A stretch of 20,495 nucleotides of DNA from assembly GCA_934177995.1 (NCBI GenBank), contig CAKPPW010000024.1:1-20495 (forward strand). The letters run 5' to 3'. The notes beneath the pieces are model-generated. The model was given only the letters and a program-made list of their open reading frames with translations. It did not search any database and had not been told where the DNA came from. Numbering within the stretch: position 1 is the first letter of the stretch; each line of letters opens with the position of its first letter. Below, piece after piece: positions 1 to 7,700 of the stretch. A program made the position numbers and the translations under genes. This DNA comes from an uncultured Bacilli bacterium. GTDB lineage: Bacteria; Bacillota_I; Bacilli_A; RF39; UBA660.

Positions 1-106
1 TTTCGCTTCCAGGTGGTGCGACTAATAAATGATCCTGGTTGAAAATGTGAATAACTTCATCAAACGATGGAGTTTTCTTTTTGTTTATAATAAAAATTTT
101 GTGATG
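1..106 (-). other. Possible coding remnant or gene edge, minus strand
   Basis: Read on the minus strand from 106 to 1, one frame stays open for 35 codons after an in-frame stop at 109-107. Its last part has a protein-like composition (FDEVIHIFNQDHLLVAPPGSE). The end is faintly reminiscent of the segment leading into a Walker A loop of P-loop ATPases, but the glycine expected before the lysine is a glutamate here and the window ends at that point. There is no ATG, GTG or TTG start in the frame, so it is either an internal piece of a decayed gene, a gene with an unusual start, or chance. The plus strand of 1-226 holds no convincing gene; a nine-residue tail ending at the TGA of 30 cannot be judged. 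Low confidence. Confidence 0.25.
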
Positions 107-194
107 TTAATGGAAACGAGTATAAGTTAAATATATTATTTAGATAAAAAACCAATAAGACTAGAAATAAATATGGCTTTATAGTTATATACAG

Positions 195-222
195 TGGTAT
201 AATATATACTATATTGGAGGTG
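195..222 (+). promoter_or_regulatory. Promoter (extended -10) and ribosome binding site of fic
   Basis: A perfect TATAAT lies at 198-203, preceded by TG at 195-196, giving the extended -10 form TGnTATAAT. The -35 area (about 174-180, TGGCTTT) is a poor match, as expected for an extended -10 promoter. The strong ribosome binding site TGGAGGTG (215-222) sits 6 nt before the ATG at 227. The predicted leader is therefore very short, about 15-20 nt. Confidence 0.6.
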
Positions 223-226
223 CTTT

Positions 227-838
227 ATGTTAGAAAATAAGCTTAGTATTACTAATTTAGTTGAACTTGCAAAAGAAGAAGAACGTATTACAAAAGCCAA
301 GGCTTTAGAATTATTTGATACTAATAAAATAAATGAAATTGAGGTAGGAACATTTAATGGATTATCACAAATACATAAATTTTTATTTGATGATGTTTAC
401 TATTTTGCAGGTAAACTTAGAAATGAAAATATTGCAAAAGGAAATTTTAGATTTGTTCCCTGTATATATTTAACAGCTGCTCTAAGTAAGATAGATGAAA
501 TGCCTCAAAATACATTTGATGAAATTGTAGACAAATATGTTGAAATGAATGTAGCTCATCCATTTAGAGAAGGAAATGGAAGAAGTACTCGTATTTGGTT
601 AGGTTTGATATTAAAAAAAGAGTTAAATCAAGTGGTTGACTGGAGTAAAATAGATAAAGAAGAATATTTGCTTGCTATGGAAAGAAGTCCAATTAAGGAT
701 ACAGAGATAAAACTATTGCTTCAAAGTGCCCTTATAGATCAAATAAATAATAGACAGGTATTTATGAAAGGAATAGATGTAAGCTATGAATATGAAGGAT
801 ATTCTACATATAAAATGGAAGAATTAACTAATATATAG
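227..838 (+). CDS. fic: Fic-domain protein adenylyltransferase, class III-like
   Basis: This 203-aa protein carries a complete Fic active-site motif, HPFREGNGRSTR, at residues 111-122: the catalytic His111, the acidic residue that binds magnesium, and the Gly-Asn-Gly-Arg anion hole. The preceding stretch AGKLRNENIAKGNFRF (about 61-76) matches the flap region that positions target peptides. Fic enzymes usually transfer AMP from ATP to a hydroxyl side chain of a target protein. Near the C-terminus, S186-YEY-E190-G191 fits the autoinhibitory pattern (S/T)xxxE(G/N), which is C-terminal in class III enzymes such as Neisseria meningitidis Fic. Length and layout agree with that class. No antitoxin gene of the VbhA/FicA type is visible upstream, consistent with self-inhibition in cis. 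It is probably co-transcribed with the receiver protein 13 nt downstream. The target is unknown. Confidence 0.9.
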   Translation: MLENKLSITNLVELAKEEERITKAKALELFDTNKINEIEVGTFNGLSQIHKFLFDDVYYFAGKLRNENIAKGNFRFVPCIYLTAALSKIDEMPQNTFDEIVDKYVEMNVAHPFREGNGRSTRIWLGLILKKELNQVVDWSKIDKEEYLLAMERSPIKDTEIKLLLQSALIDQINNRQVFMKGIDVSYEYEGYSTYKMEELTNI

Positions 839-851
839 AAAGGATAATATT

Positions 852-1304
852 ATGAATATATTAATTATTGAAGATAACAAACGTAAGTATAAAGATATAG
901 AAGACACACTTAATAGAGTAGTAGATAATCCATCTATAACTTGGAAACAATCGAGAAATAGTGGATTAATAGCAATTAGAAAGCATAACTTTATAAATAC
1001 TAATGAATTATCACCATTTGATATGGTTGTCTGTGATAATTATTTACCTATATATGATGATGGGTGGGAAACTGAACCGTTTGGAGAAGATATAGTTGAA
1101 GAAGTGAGAGAACGTTTTGAACTTACCGATTTGCCAATTGTAATGTGTTCATCAGAAGATGTAGGTGAATTCGATTATAACTATAAGATTAGATATGATT
1201 CATCAGTTATTATGGATGAAATATTTAAAACAATTATTGATGACATTGTTGCTAAGAAAAGTACTTCTAATAATTATGTTTTAACTAAAAAAATAAATAA
1301 ATAG
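852..1304 (+). CDS. Stand-alone response-regulator receiver domain protein
   Basis: The 150-aa product looks like a single CheY-type receiver domain without an output domain. Visible landmarks are the first strand and acidic pair ILIIEDN (Glu7, Asp8), the probable phosphoacceptor Asp62 in DMVVCDNYLP, the switch serines after LPIVMCSS (Ser100/101), and a candidate conserved lysine, Lys112. The segment after Asp62 (residues 66-80, rich in acidic and aromatic residues) is longer than in CheY. The C-terminal 15 residues are polar and probably disordered. No histidine kinase or DNA-binding domain is nearby. The gene starts 13 nt after fic with AAAGGA (839-844) as its ribosome binding site, so the two are likely translated from one mRNA. 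Its partner is unknown; a role in controlling Fic or the glycan genes is only a guess. The receiver assignment itself is fairly secure. Confidence 0.75.
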   Translation: MNILIIEDNKRKYKDIEDTLNRVVDNPSITWKQSRNSGLIAIRKHNFINTNELSPFDMVVCDNYLPIYDDGWETEPFGEDIVEEVRERFELTDLPIVMCSSEDVGEFDYNYKIRYDSSVIMDEIFKTIIDDIVAKKSTSNNYVLTKKINK

Positions 1305-1325
1305 ATGTTTAATATTTCTTTTTTT
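1287..1325 (+). terminator. Possible weak A:U-only terminator
   Basis: An A-tract arm (1287-1299) can pair with the T-rich arm TATTTCTTTTTTT (1313-1325) with one mismatch, across a 13-nt loop. It spans the stop codon of the receiver gene. The stem has no G:C pair, so it would be a weak terminator at best. It would roughly separate the fic unit from rfbB. Confidence 0.3.
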
Positions 1326-1334
1326 ATCGATTAT

Positions 1335-1355
1335 TGTTAGAATAATTACAGGAGG
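1335..1355 (+). promoter_or_regulatory. Candidate rfbB promoter and ribosome binding site
   Basis: TGTTAGAAT at 1335-1343 fits an extended -10 (TGn then TAGAAT), with no clear -35. The ribosome binding site GGAGG (1351-1355) decides the rfbB start: it lies 10 nt before the ATG at 1366, but only 1 nt before an in-frame TTG at 1357, which is too close to be used. If this promoter is real, the leader would be only about 15 nt. Confidence 0.35.
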
Positions 1356-1365
1356 ATTGATAATA

Positions 1366-2370
1366 ATGAAATTTTTAGTTACAGGAGGAGCAGGGTTTAT
1401 TGGTAGTAATTATTTACATTATGTAGTTAATAAATATAGTGATGACTATTTTGTTTGTTTAGATGCCTTAACTTATGCAGGAAATTATAACAATATAAAA
1501 GATTTAGAAGAAAAGGATAATTACAAATTTGTTCATGGTAATATTACTGATAGAGAGTTTGTATATGATTTATTTGCAAAAGAAAAATTTGATGTAATAA
1601 TAAATTTTGCAGCCGAAAGTCATGTTGATAATTCGATTAAAGATCCAGAAGTGTTTTTAAGAACTAATATAATTGGAACAGAAGTATTGATGGATGCTTG
1701 CCTAAAGTATAATGTATCAAGATACCATCAAGTATCAACAGATGAAGTTTATGGTGACTTACCACTTGATAGAAAAGATTTACTATTTACTGAGAATACA
1801 CCAATTCATACATCAAGCCCATATTCAACTAGTAAAGCTAGTGCAGACTTATTAGTAGGAGCTTATCATAGAACTTATGGTTTAAATACAACTATTAGTC
1901 GTTGTTCTAATAATTATGGACCTTATCAGTTTCCAGAAAAGTTAATACCACTTACTATTTCTAAAGCATTAAAAGATGAAAAGATACCAGTCTATGGAAC
2001 TGGAGAAAATGTTAGAGATTGGATTCATGTAATTGATCATAATATAGGGGTCGATTTAATTGTTAGAAATGGAAAGAGTGGAGAGGTATATAATCTTGGT
2101 GGGCACTCTGAGCGAACTAATTTAGAAATAGTTAAAATAATATTAAAGCAACTAGGTAAGAGTGAAGACTTAATAGAGTTTGTTACAGATAGAAAAGGAC
2201 ATGATTTAAGATATGCCATAGATTCTAGTAAAGTAGAGAAAGAACTAGGATGGGAGAGAACTTATACTTTTGAAAAAGGTATAAAAGAAACAATTGACTG
2301 GTATTTAAATAATGAAGAATGGTTAAATGCTATTAAAGATGGTAGCTATAAAAATAGTTATAAAGATTAA
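1366..2370 (+). CDS. rfbB: dTDP-glucose 4,6-dehydratase
   Basis: This 334-aa extended short-chain dehydrogenase converts dTDP-glucose to dTDP-4-keto-6-deoxyglucose, the committed step towards dTDP-rhamnose and other 6-deoxyhexoses, in the cytoplasm. The NAD-binding motif GGAGFIGS is at residues 7-14, FAAESHVDNSI near 81-91, the catalytic STDEVYG motif with Asp126/Glu127, and YSTSK with Tyr153 and Lys157. RCSNNYGPYQFPEKLIPL and VRDWIHV are RmlB hallmarks. The length is normal for the family (about 330-360). I chose the ATG at 1366 because of the spacing to GGAGG. It stands alone: rfbA, rfbC and rfbD are not adjacent, so they must lie elsewhere if rhamnose is the end product. A strong terminator follows the gene. 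Confidence 0.95.
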   Translation: MKFLVTGGAGFIGSNYLHYVVNKYSDDYFVCLDALTYAGNYNNIKDLEEKDNYKFVHGNITDREFVYDLFAKEKFDVIINFAAESHVDNSIKDPEVFLRTNIIGTEVLMDACLKYNVSRYHQVSTDEVYGDLPLDRKDLLFTENTPIHTSSPYSTSKASADLLVGAYHRTYGLNTTISRCSNNYGPYQFPEKLIPLTISKALKDEKIPVYGTGENVRDWIHVIDHNIGVDLIVRNGKSGEVYNLGGHSERTNLEIVKIILKQLGKSEDLIEFVTDRKGHDLRYAIDSSKVEKELGWERTYTFEKGIKETIDWYLNNEEWLNAIKDGSYKNSYKD

Positions 2371-2375
2371 AAACT

Positions 2376-2412
2376 AAAACTATTTGCAAATAATACTTGT
2401 AAATAGTTTTTT
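2376..2412 (+). terminator. Intrinsic terminator after rfbB
   Basis: AAAACTATTTGCAA (2376-2389) pairs with TTGTAAATAGTTTT (2397-2410) in a 14-bp stem with a single G:U wobble and a 7-nt loop. The T-run (2407-2412) forms the end of the right arm and continues into TTCTCT. The hairpin begins 5 nt after the rfbB stop codon. Confidence 0.8.
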
Positions 2413-2447
2413 CTCTGTTATATAATGAAGAAGAATTATTAAAAAGG
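2397..2447 (+). promoter_or_regulatory. Promoter for the SGNH-ugd unit
   Basis: TATAAT at 2421-2426 is preceded by TTGTAA (2397-2402; 4 of 6 bases match TTGACA) with an 18-nt spacer. The -35 hexamer lies inside the right arm of the rfbB terminator, so the two elements are physically nested. The ribosome binding site is AAAAAGG (2441-2447), about 11 nt before the ATG at 2459. Confidence 0.55.
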
Positions 2448-2458
2448 TAGTGAGTGAT

Positions 2459-3532
2459 ATGGCTAAGAAAAAAAAGAAGAGTACTAATAAGATTAATACT
2501 AGAACAATTACAAAAAATGAAATAGATAAGTTACTAGAAGATAATAATCTTATAGAAAAAAAAGATAAGATAAAAGAAGTAACACCTAAAAGAATAGAGA
2601 GAAATGAATCTCTTTATACTGATGAAGTAGAAGTACTTGAAACTAATGAAAAAGAAGATATTATAGATAAAGAAGTAGTAAAAGAAATAGAAGAGGAAGA
2701 AGCTTTAAATGAAAAACTTGAAGAAGAGATAAAAGAAGACTTATCAGAAACTAAACAACAGAAGTTTAATTTTGAAGATAATCAAGTAGAAGATGAAATG
2801 GATATGAGTTTTCTAACCAAGAAACCTAGAAAGAAAAATACTAATATAGTAGAAAATACAGTATACTCTAAATCTTTAGTAGTAGTTATTGTCATTCTTA
2901 TAGTTTGTTTCTTAGGATTTATTGTTTTTCATTATACTACTTTTAATCATCATAAAGTAAAAGTAGTTACTAAGATTAAAGAGGTAGAAAAAGTACCTGA
3001 TAATTATTTATTCTTAGGAGACTCTATCACTGACTTTTATGACCTTGATAAGTATTATAAAGACTTACCAGTAGTTAATAGTGGAATAAGTGGTAATACA
3101 ACAGATGATATACTAAAAGATATGAAAAAAAGAGCTTATCAGTATAATCCTAGTAAAGTATTTCTATTAATTGGTACTAATGATCTTACTCGTGATAAAT
3201 CTAATGAAGAAATAGTAGAAGGAGTAGAAAAGATAATTGAAGGGATAAAAGAGAATAGACCAAAGGCAGAAATCTATCTAGAAAGTATTTATCCAGTTAA
3301 TTATAAACTTTCTCCTAAGATGGTTAATGTTAGAAAGAATGATGATATAAAAGAAATAAATAAAGAATTAAAAAAATATTGTAAAGATAATAAAATAACT
3401 TATATAGATATGTATGATTTATTAAAAGATGATGATGATAATTTTGATAGTATATATACTAATGATGGACTTCATCCTAATGATGAAGGATATGAAGTTA
3501 TAACTAAAAAGTTAAAGAAATATATAGATTAG
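2459..3532 (+). CDS. Membrane-anchored SGNH/GDSL-family hydrolase
   Basis: This 357-aa protein has three parts. Residues 1-138 form a very charged Lys/Glu-rich tail with no hydrophobic segment, probably cytoplasmic and partly coiled. Residues about 140-160 (LVVVIVILIVCFLGFIVF) form one transmembrane helix. Residues about 180-357 form an SGNH hydrolase domain outside the cell. The SGNH blocks are clear: FLGDSITD with nucleophile Ser189, NSGISGNTTDD, LIGTND (Asn241) and the DGLHPN block with Asp336 and His339. Family members remove or transfer acyl groups, often acetyl on polysaccharides. Next to ugd and glycan genes, de-O-acetylation or O-acetylation of a surface glycan is a reasonable inference; the substrate is not known. 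The ATG at 2459 is preferred to a GTG at 2450 that lies too close to the ribosome binding site. ugd follows within 15 nt. Confidence 0.85.
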   Translation: MAKKKKKSTNKINTRTITKNEIDKLLEDNNLIEKKDKIKEVTPKRIERNESLYTDEVEVLETNEKEDIIDKEVVKEIEEEEALNEKLEEEIKEDLSETKQQKFNFEDNQVEDEMDMSFLTKKPRKKNTNIVENTVYSKSLVVVIVILIVCFLGFIVFHYTTFNHHKVKVVTKIKEVEKVPDNYLFLGDSITDFYDLDKYYKDLPVVNSGISGNTTDDILKDMKKRAYQYNPSKVFLLIGTNDLTRDKSNEEIVEGVEKIIEGIKENRPKAEIYLESIYPVNYKLSPKMVNVRKNDDIKEINKELKKYCKDNKITYIDMYDLLKDDDDNFDSIYTNDGLHPNDEGYEVITKKLKKYID

Positions 3533-3546
3533 TAATGGGGGATATT

Positions 3547-4707
3547 ATGAAAATAGCAGTAGCAGGTACTGGATATGTTGGTTTATCGTTAGCGACTCTT
3601 CTTAGTACTAAGAATGAAGTTAAAGCTTATGATATAGTAGAAGATAAAGTTAATAAGATTAATAAGAGAATTTCACCAATCAAAGATGAAGTAATAGAAG
3701 ACTACTTTAAGAATAAAAAACTTGATTTAAAGGCTACTACTGATTATAGAAAAGCTTTTAAAGAAGTGAAATTTGTAATTATTAGTACACCAACTAATTA
3801 TGATGAAGAGACAAACTATTTTGATACAACAAGTGTTGAAGATATCATTAGAAAAGTTATCTCTATTAATAAAGATGCTACTATTGTAATTAAATCAACT
3901 ATTCCCGTTGGATTTACTGATAAAGTTAAGGAAAAGTATAAGATTAAGAATATCTTCTTTTCACCAGAGTTTTTAAGAGAAGGGCATGCTTTATATGATA
4001 ATTTGTATCCATCAAGAATAATTGTTGGTAGTGATACTCCTAAAGGAAGAAAGTTTGCTTCCCTTCTTAAAGAATGTTCGCTAAAAGAAGATATAGTAGT
4101 TAAATATATGACATCAACGGAAGCAGAAGCGGTAAAGTTATTTGCTAATACTTATCTTGCTGTTAGAGTAGCTTTCTTTAATGAGGTTGATACTTATGCT
4201 GAAGTAAAACATCTTAATACTAAGAACATAATAGAAGGGGTATGTCTTGATCCTAGAATAGGTGATAATTATAATAATCCATCATTTGGTTATGGTGGAT
4301 ACTGTCTACCAAAAGATACTAAGCAGTTATTAGCAAACTATAAAGATATACCACAGAATATGATAGAAGCAGTAGTTAAGTCTAATGAAACTAGAAAAGA
4401 GTATATTGTAGATATGATTTTAGCAAAGAAACCTAAAGTAGTTGGTATTTATAGATTAACCATGAAAAGTAATTCTGATAACTTTAGAGCTAGTGCTATA
4501 CTTGATATAATTGCTAAACTAAAGTTTAAAAATATAGATATAGTTATTTATGAACCAACTATTAAAGATTATTATGATATAAGAGTAGAAAATGATATAG
4601 AAAAATTTAAAGAGATAAGTGATATAATTGTTGCTAATAGATATAGTAGTATACTAGATGATGTTAAAGATAAGGTATATACAAGAGATTTGTTTGAAAG
4701 AGATTAG
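3547..4707 (+). CDS. ugd: UDP-glucose 6-dehydrogenase
   Basis: This 386-aa cytoplasmic enzyme oxidises UDP-glucose to UDP-glucuronic acid with two NAD+. The N-terminal Rossmann motif GTGYVGLSLATLL begins near residue 7. SPEFLREGHALYDNLYPSR (about 139-157) is very like Ugd of the short, E. coli type (388 aa). The catalytic lysine is in AVKLFANTYLA (about Lys197), and the catalytic cysteine is Cys253 in GYGGYCLPKDTKQL. The length fits the family. The ATG at 3547 is preferred over one at 3535 because GGGGG at 3537-3541 then serves as a ribosome binding site 5 nt upstream, giving the expected start MKIAVAGTGYVG. It is cotranscribed with the SGNH gene. It implies an acidic, uronate-containing glycan or a sugar derived from UDP-glucuronate. 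Confidence 0.93.
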   Translation: MKIAVAGTGYVGLSLATLLSTKNEVKAYDIVEDKVNKINKRISPIKDEVIEDYFKNKKLDLKATTDYRKAFKEVKFVIISTPTNYDEETNYFDTTSVEDIIRKVISINKDATIVIKSTIPVGFTDKVKEKYKIKNIFFSPEFLREGHALYDNLYPSRIIVGSDTPKGRKFASLLKECSLKEDIVVKYMTSTEAEAVKLFANTYLAVRVAFFNEVDTYAEVKHLNTKNIIEGVCLDPRIGDNYNNPSFGYGGYCLPKDTKQLLANYKDIPQNMIEAVVKSNETRKEYIVDMILAKKPKVVGIYRLTMKSNSDNFRASAILDIIAKLKFKNIDIVIYEPTIKDYYDIRVENDIEKFKEISDIIVANRYSSILDDVKDKVYTRDLFERD

Positions 4708-4723
4708 ACAAGTCTTCTTTTTT
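4697..4723 (+). terminator. Possible terminator after ugd
   Basis: AGAC (4706-4709) and GTCT (4712-4715) can pair across a 2-base AA loop. After a two-base mismatch, the purine-rich 4697-4703 can pair with the T-rich 4718-4723. A run of six T follows the core. The hairpin overlaps the ugd stop codon. The core stem is short, so termination may be partial. Confidence 0.4.
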
Positions 4724-4734
4724 AAGTATTATGA

Positions 4735-4760
4735 TGTTATAATGAAGAAAATAGATGGAG
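4735..4760 (+). promoter_or_regulatory. Promoter (extended -10) for the ChW hydrolase unit
   Basis: TGTTATAAT at 4735-4743 is a perfect extended -10 (TGn followed by TATAAT at 4738-4743) with no recognisable -35. GGAG at 4757-4760 is the likely ribosome binding site, 11 nt before the ATG at 4772. An in-frame ATG at 4742 overlaps the -10 itself and would precede the transcription start, so it is not the start codon. Confidence 0.55.
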
Positions 4761-4771
4761 TTGAACTTTTT

Positions 4772-7700
4772 ATGAAATATAAGAAAATATTAATGGCAGT
4801 GCTAATTGGTTTATCATTTTTATTTACTTTTACTATTTATGATGTGGAAGCTAAAACTTATACTAAAGTATCTAATGTTGTTATTTTTGCTAAATTTAAA
4901 AGTGATAGTAGGGATATATTTAATGCTAAATCCTCATCATATAATAATTGGACTTTAATTAAAAATATGTATGACAAAAACGAATGGCAAGGATCTGATA
5001 ATTCCTTTAAAAATTATATTAAGACTATAACAGAAGGAAAGGTAGAAGTAGATAACTATTTTCCCCAAGAAAGTAGTGATAAAACTTCAGTTGCTACTTA
5101 TACACTTAGTAATGATTTAGATTATTACAATAGTAGTGATGCTATTGTTTATGAAATTATTAAGGCTATAGATTCTTCTAAAGTTTTGTTAAATATAGAT
5201 AAGAATAAATTAAATAATATTGATAGTAATGTACTTGATAATTTAACAATTATTATTCAAGGTGATGCTACTTCATCTAGTGTTATTTCTCCTCATAAGA
5301 CGTCTTATGGTGGTAGTGAAAAAATAAATGGTTTACAAGTGTCTGATTATAATATTATTCCTTCATCATCACTTGTAATGGATGATGCCACATTGGGTGC
5401 TAAACAAGCCCAAGGAGTTATAGCTCATGAGTTTTTACATACTCTTGGGTTACCTGATTTATATAGAAAAAATGGAATAGGGGAACCAGTTGGTCTATGG
5501 GATGTAATGGCCAAGAATAGTATGTTTTTACAATATCCATTATCATACTTAAGAGCAACAAAGGGGTGGATTACACCTAAGTATATAACTAAGTCTGGAA
5601 CTTATTCGCTAACTGCAGTTAGTGAAACTGGTGATAATAAAGTTTATATTATAAAAACTCCATTAAGGGATTCTGAATATATCGTCCTTGAATATAGAAA
5701 GAGAAATAAAAATAACTATTATGCTTTTGAACATAATATTCCTTCTAGTGGTTTATTAATGTATAGAGTTAATGAAAGTATAGAAAATAAGACTAATAAT
5801 ACAGGAGAAAATTATATTTATGTTTATAGACCAGATGTTACTGATAAAGATTTAGGAAATGATATTATAACAACTGGTGAATATAAAGGCTACAATTCAT
5901 TTTATAATGCTGCTTTAGAACCAAATAAAGGTAAGACTTCTTATGGTAGTACGGATCTTAGTAAAACATATAAAGATAATACCCTATATTATGCTGATGG
6001 TACTAATAGTGGGGTAGAAATAAGTAACTTAAAAATGGCTAGTGATGGAAACAGTGTTACTTTTGATATTGATTTTGCTGACTATAATCAAGAAGGATTA
6101 TGGACTACTATTTCTAATGTAGATACTAATATATATGATAAGCCAGTCCTTTATAAAGATAATAATACAATTTATTTAGCATATAGTAAAAAAGAAAATA
6201 ATGCTACTAAAGTAATAGTAAAAAAATGGAATGGAAAGACATTTGAAATAGTAGGAAATGAAGTACTAGATAGTAATACTCCTTCTTTAGCAGTACTTAA
6301 TAATACTTTATATTTATCAACTATTAATGTGAGTGGTCATATTACTTATTATAAACTAGTAAATAATAGTTTTACCAAATTCTTAGAATACAATACTAAC
6401 TATCCTACAAGTGTAGAGTTAGTAAAGGGAAAAAATACTATTTATGGAATCTATGAAGAAGTTTTAACAGGAGTTAACACAAGAGTCGTTGTTAAAGATA
6501 TTATTAGTGATAAATTAGTATTTACTAAAGAAGCAAAAAACTTTGGAAATCCTAGTCTTATTAACTATAATGATAAGCTTTATTTAGCATATTCTTCTTA
6601 TTTTGATTCTAATAATAAGGGAAAGCTTGAGTCATTTGATTTAAGTAATAACACTTTTAATGAAACTTTTGAATCTAGTATTGCAGGTAGTAAACTTCAT
6701 CTTACTAAGACTTATAATAATAAGTTATATATTTTAATTGGAGATGGTAAAGATAACTTGATTCTCTATATTTATGATGGTAAAGACTCAAAGAATATTA
6801 AATTAAATATTAATAATTATTCTGATATTTCTATGAATATTATTAATGATAATGTTTATATTAGTTATATTAATCAAAGTGATAATAAATGCTATCTTTT
6901 AAAAGTTACTAATGATACTTATTCAGTTGTTGATGATAAGATTGGAACTGACTATAGTTTTGTTGGTACCATAAATGATAAAAAGATGATGTATGCAGTA
7001 ACTGTTCCTAAGAATTCTTCTAACTTAATAGTTAAGAGTAAAGAAATAGAAGAAGAAAAAGATAAAGATAAAGAAGAAATTACTACTAAACCATCAGTAA
7101 CTTATACTACTCATGTCCAAAGTTATGGTTGGCAAGAGCCTAAAAAAGATGGTGAGTTAGCAGGAACTGAAGGGGAATATAAGCGACTTGAAGGTATTAA
7201 GATAAATATTACTGGTATAGCAGGAGATATTGAATATATTACTTATTCTCAGACTTATGGTTGGCTAGATTGGGTAAAAAATGGAGATTTATCTGGTACT
7301 GTTGGTGAAGCTAAAAGATTAGAAGCAATTAGAATAAGATTAACTGGCGAAGTAGCTAGTAAATATGATATATATTACCGAGTACATGCTCAAAGTTTTG
7401 GTTGGTTAGGCTGGGCTAAGAATGGTGAAGTAGCAGGAACAGCTGAACTATATAAAAGACTAGAAGCAATTGAGATAAAACTAGTAGAAAAAGATAAGGG
7501 TGAAGAAACTGGTAACAGTTATGTTTGTTATAGAGATAAGCTTTCTTATACTACTCATGTTCAAAGTTATGGTTGGTTAGATAAAGTTACTAGTGGTATA
7601 TCTGGTAAAATGACTGAAGAAAAAAGAATAGAAGCCTTTGCACTAGATGCCTTTGATATAGCTAATCCCGGTAAAGTACTATATAAATCATATGTTGAAG

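Noticed and set aside
128..142. Palindrome TAAATA-TAT-TATTTA upstream of fic as an operator or terminator
   Set aside because: It consists only of A and T in an AT-rich gap, with no T-run; chance is likely.
852..1304. The receiver-domain gene as an antitoxin for Fic
   Set aside because: It has no (S/T)xxxE(G/N) inhibitory helix of the VbhA/FicA kind, and Fic seems to carry its own inhibitory motif.
2037..2219. Minus-strand ORFs of 60-71 codons inside rfbB, and similar ones at 10188-10370, 13157-13369, 16279-16494 and 17788-17979
   Set aside because: All lie wholly within well-supported plus-strand genes, have Ser/Leu/Ile-rich shadow composition, and match no domain I recognise.
4658..4771. 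Longer N-termini for the protease gene (ATG at 4658 or 4742)
   Set aside because: 4658 lies within ugd and 4742 overlaps the -10 box; the signal peptide begins properly only from the ATG at 4772.
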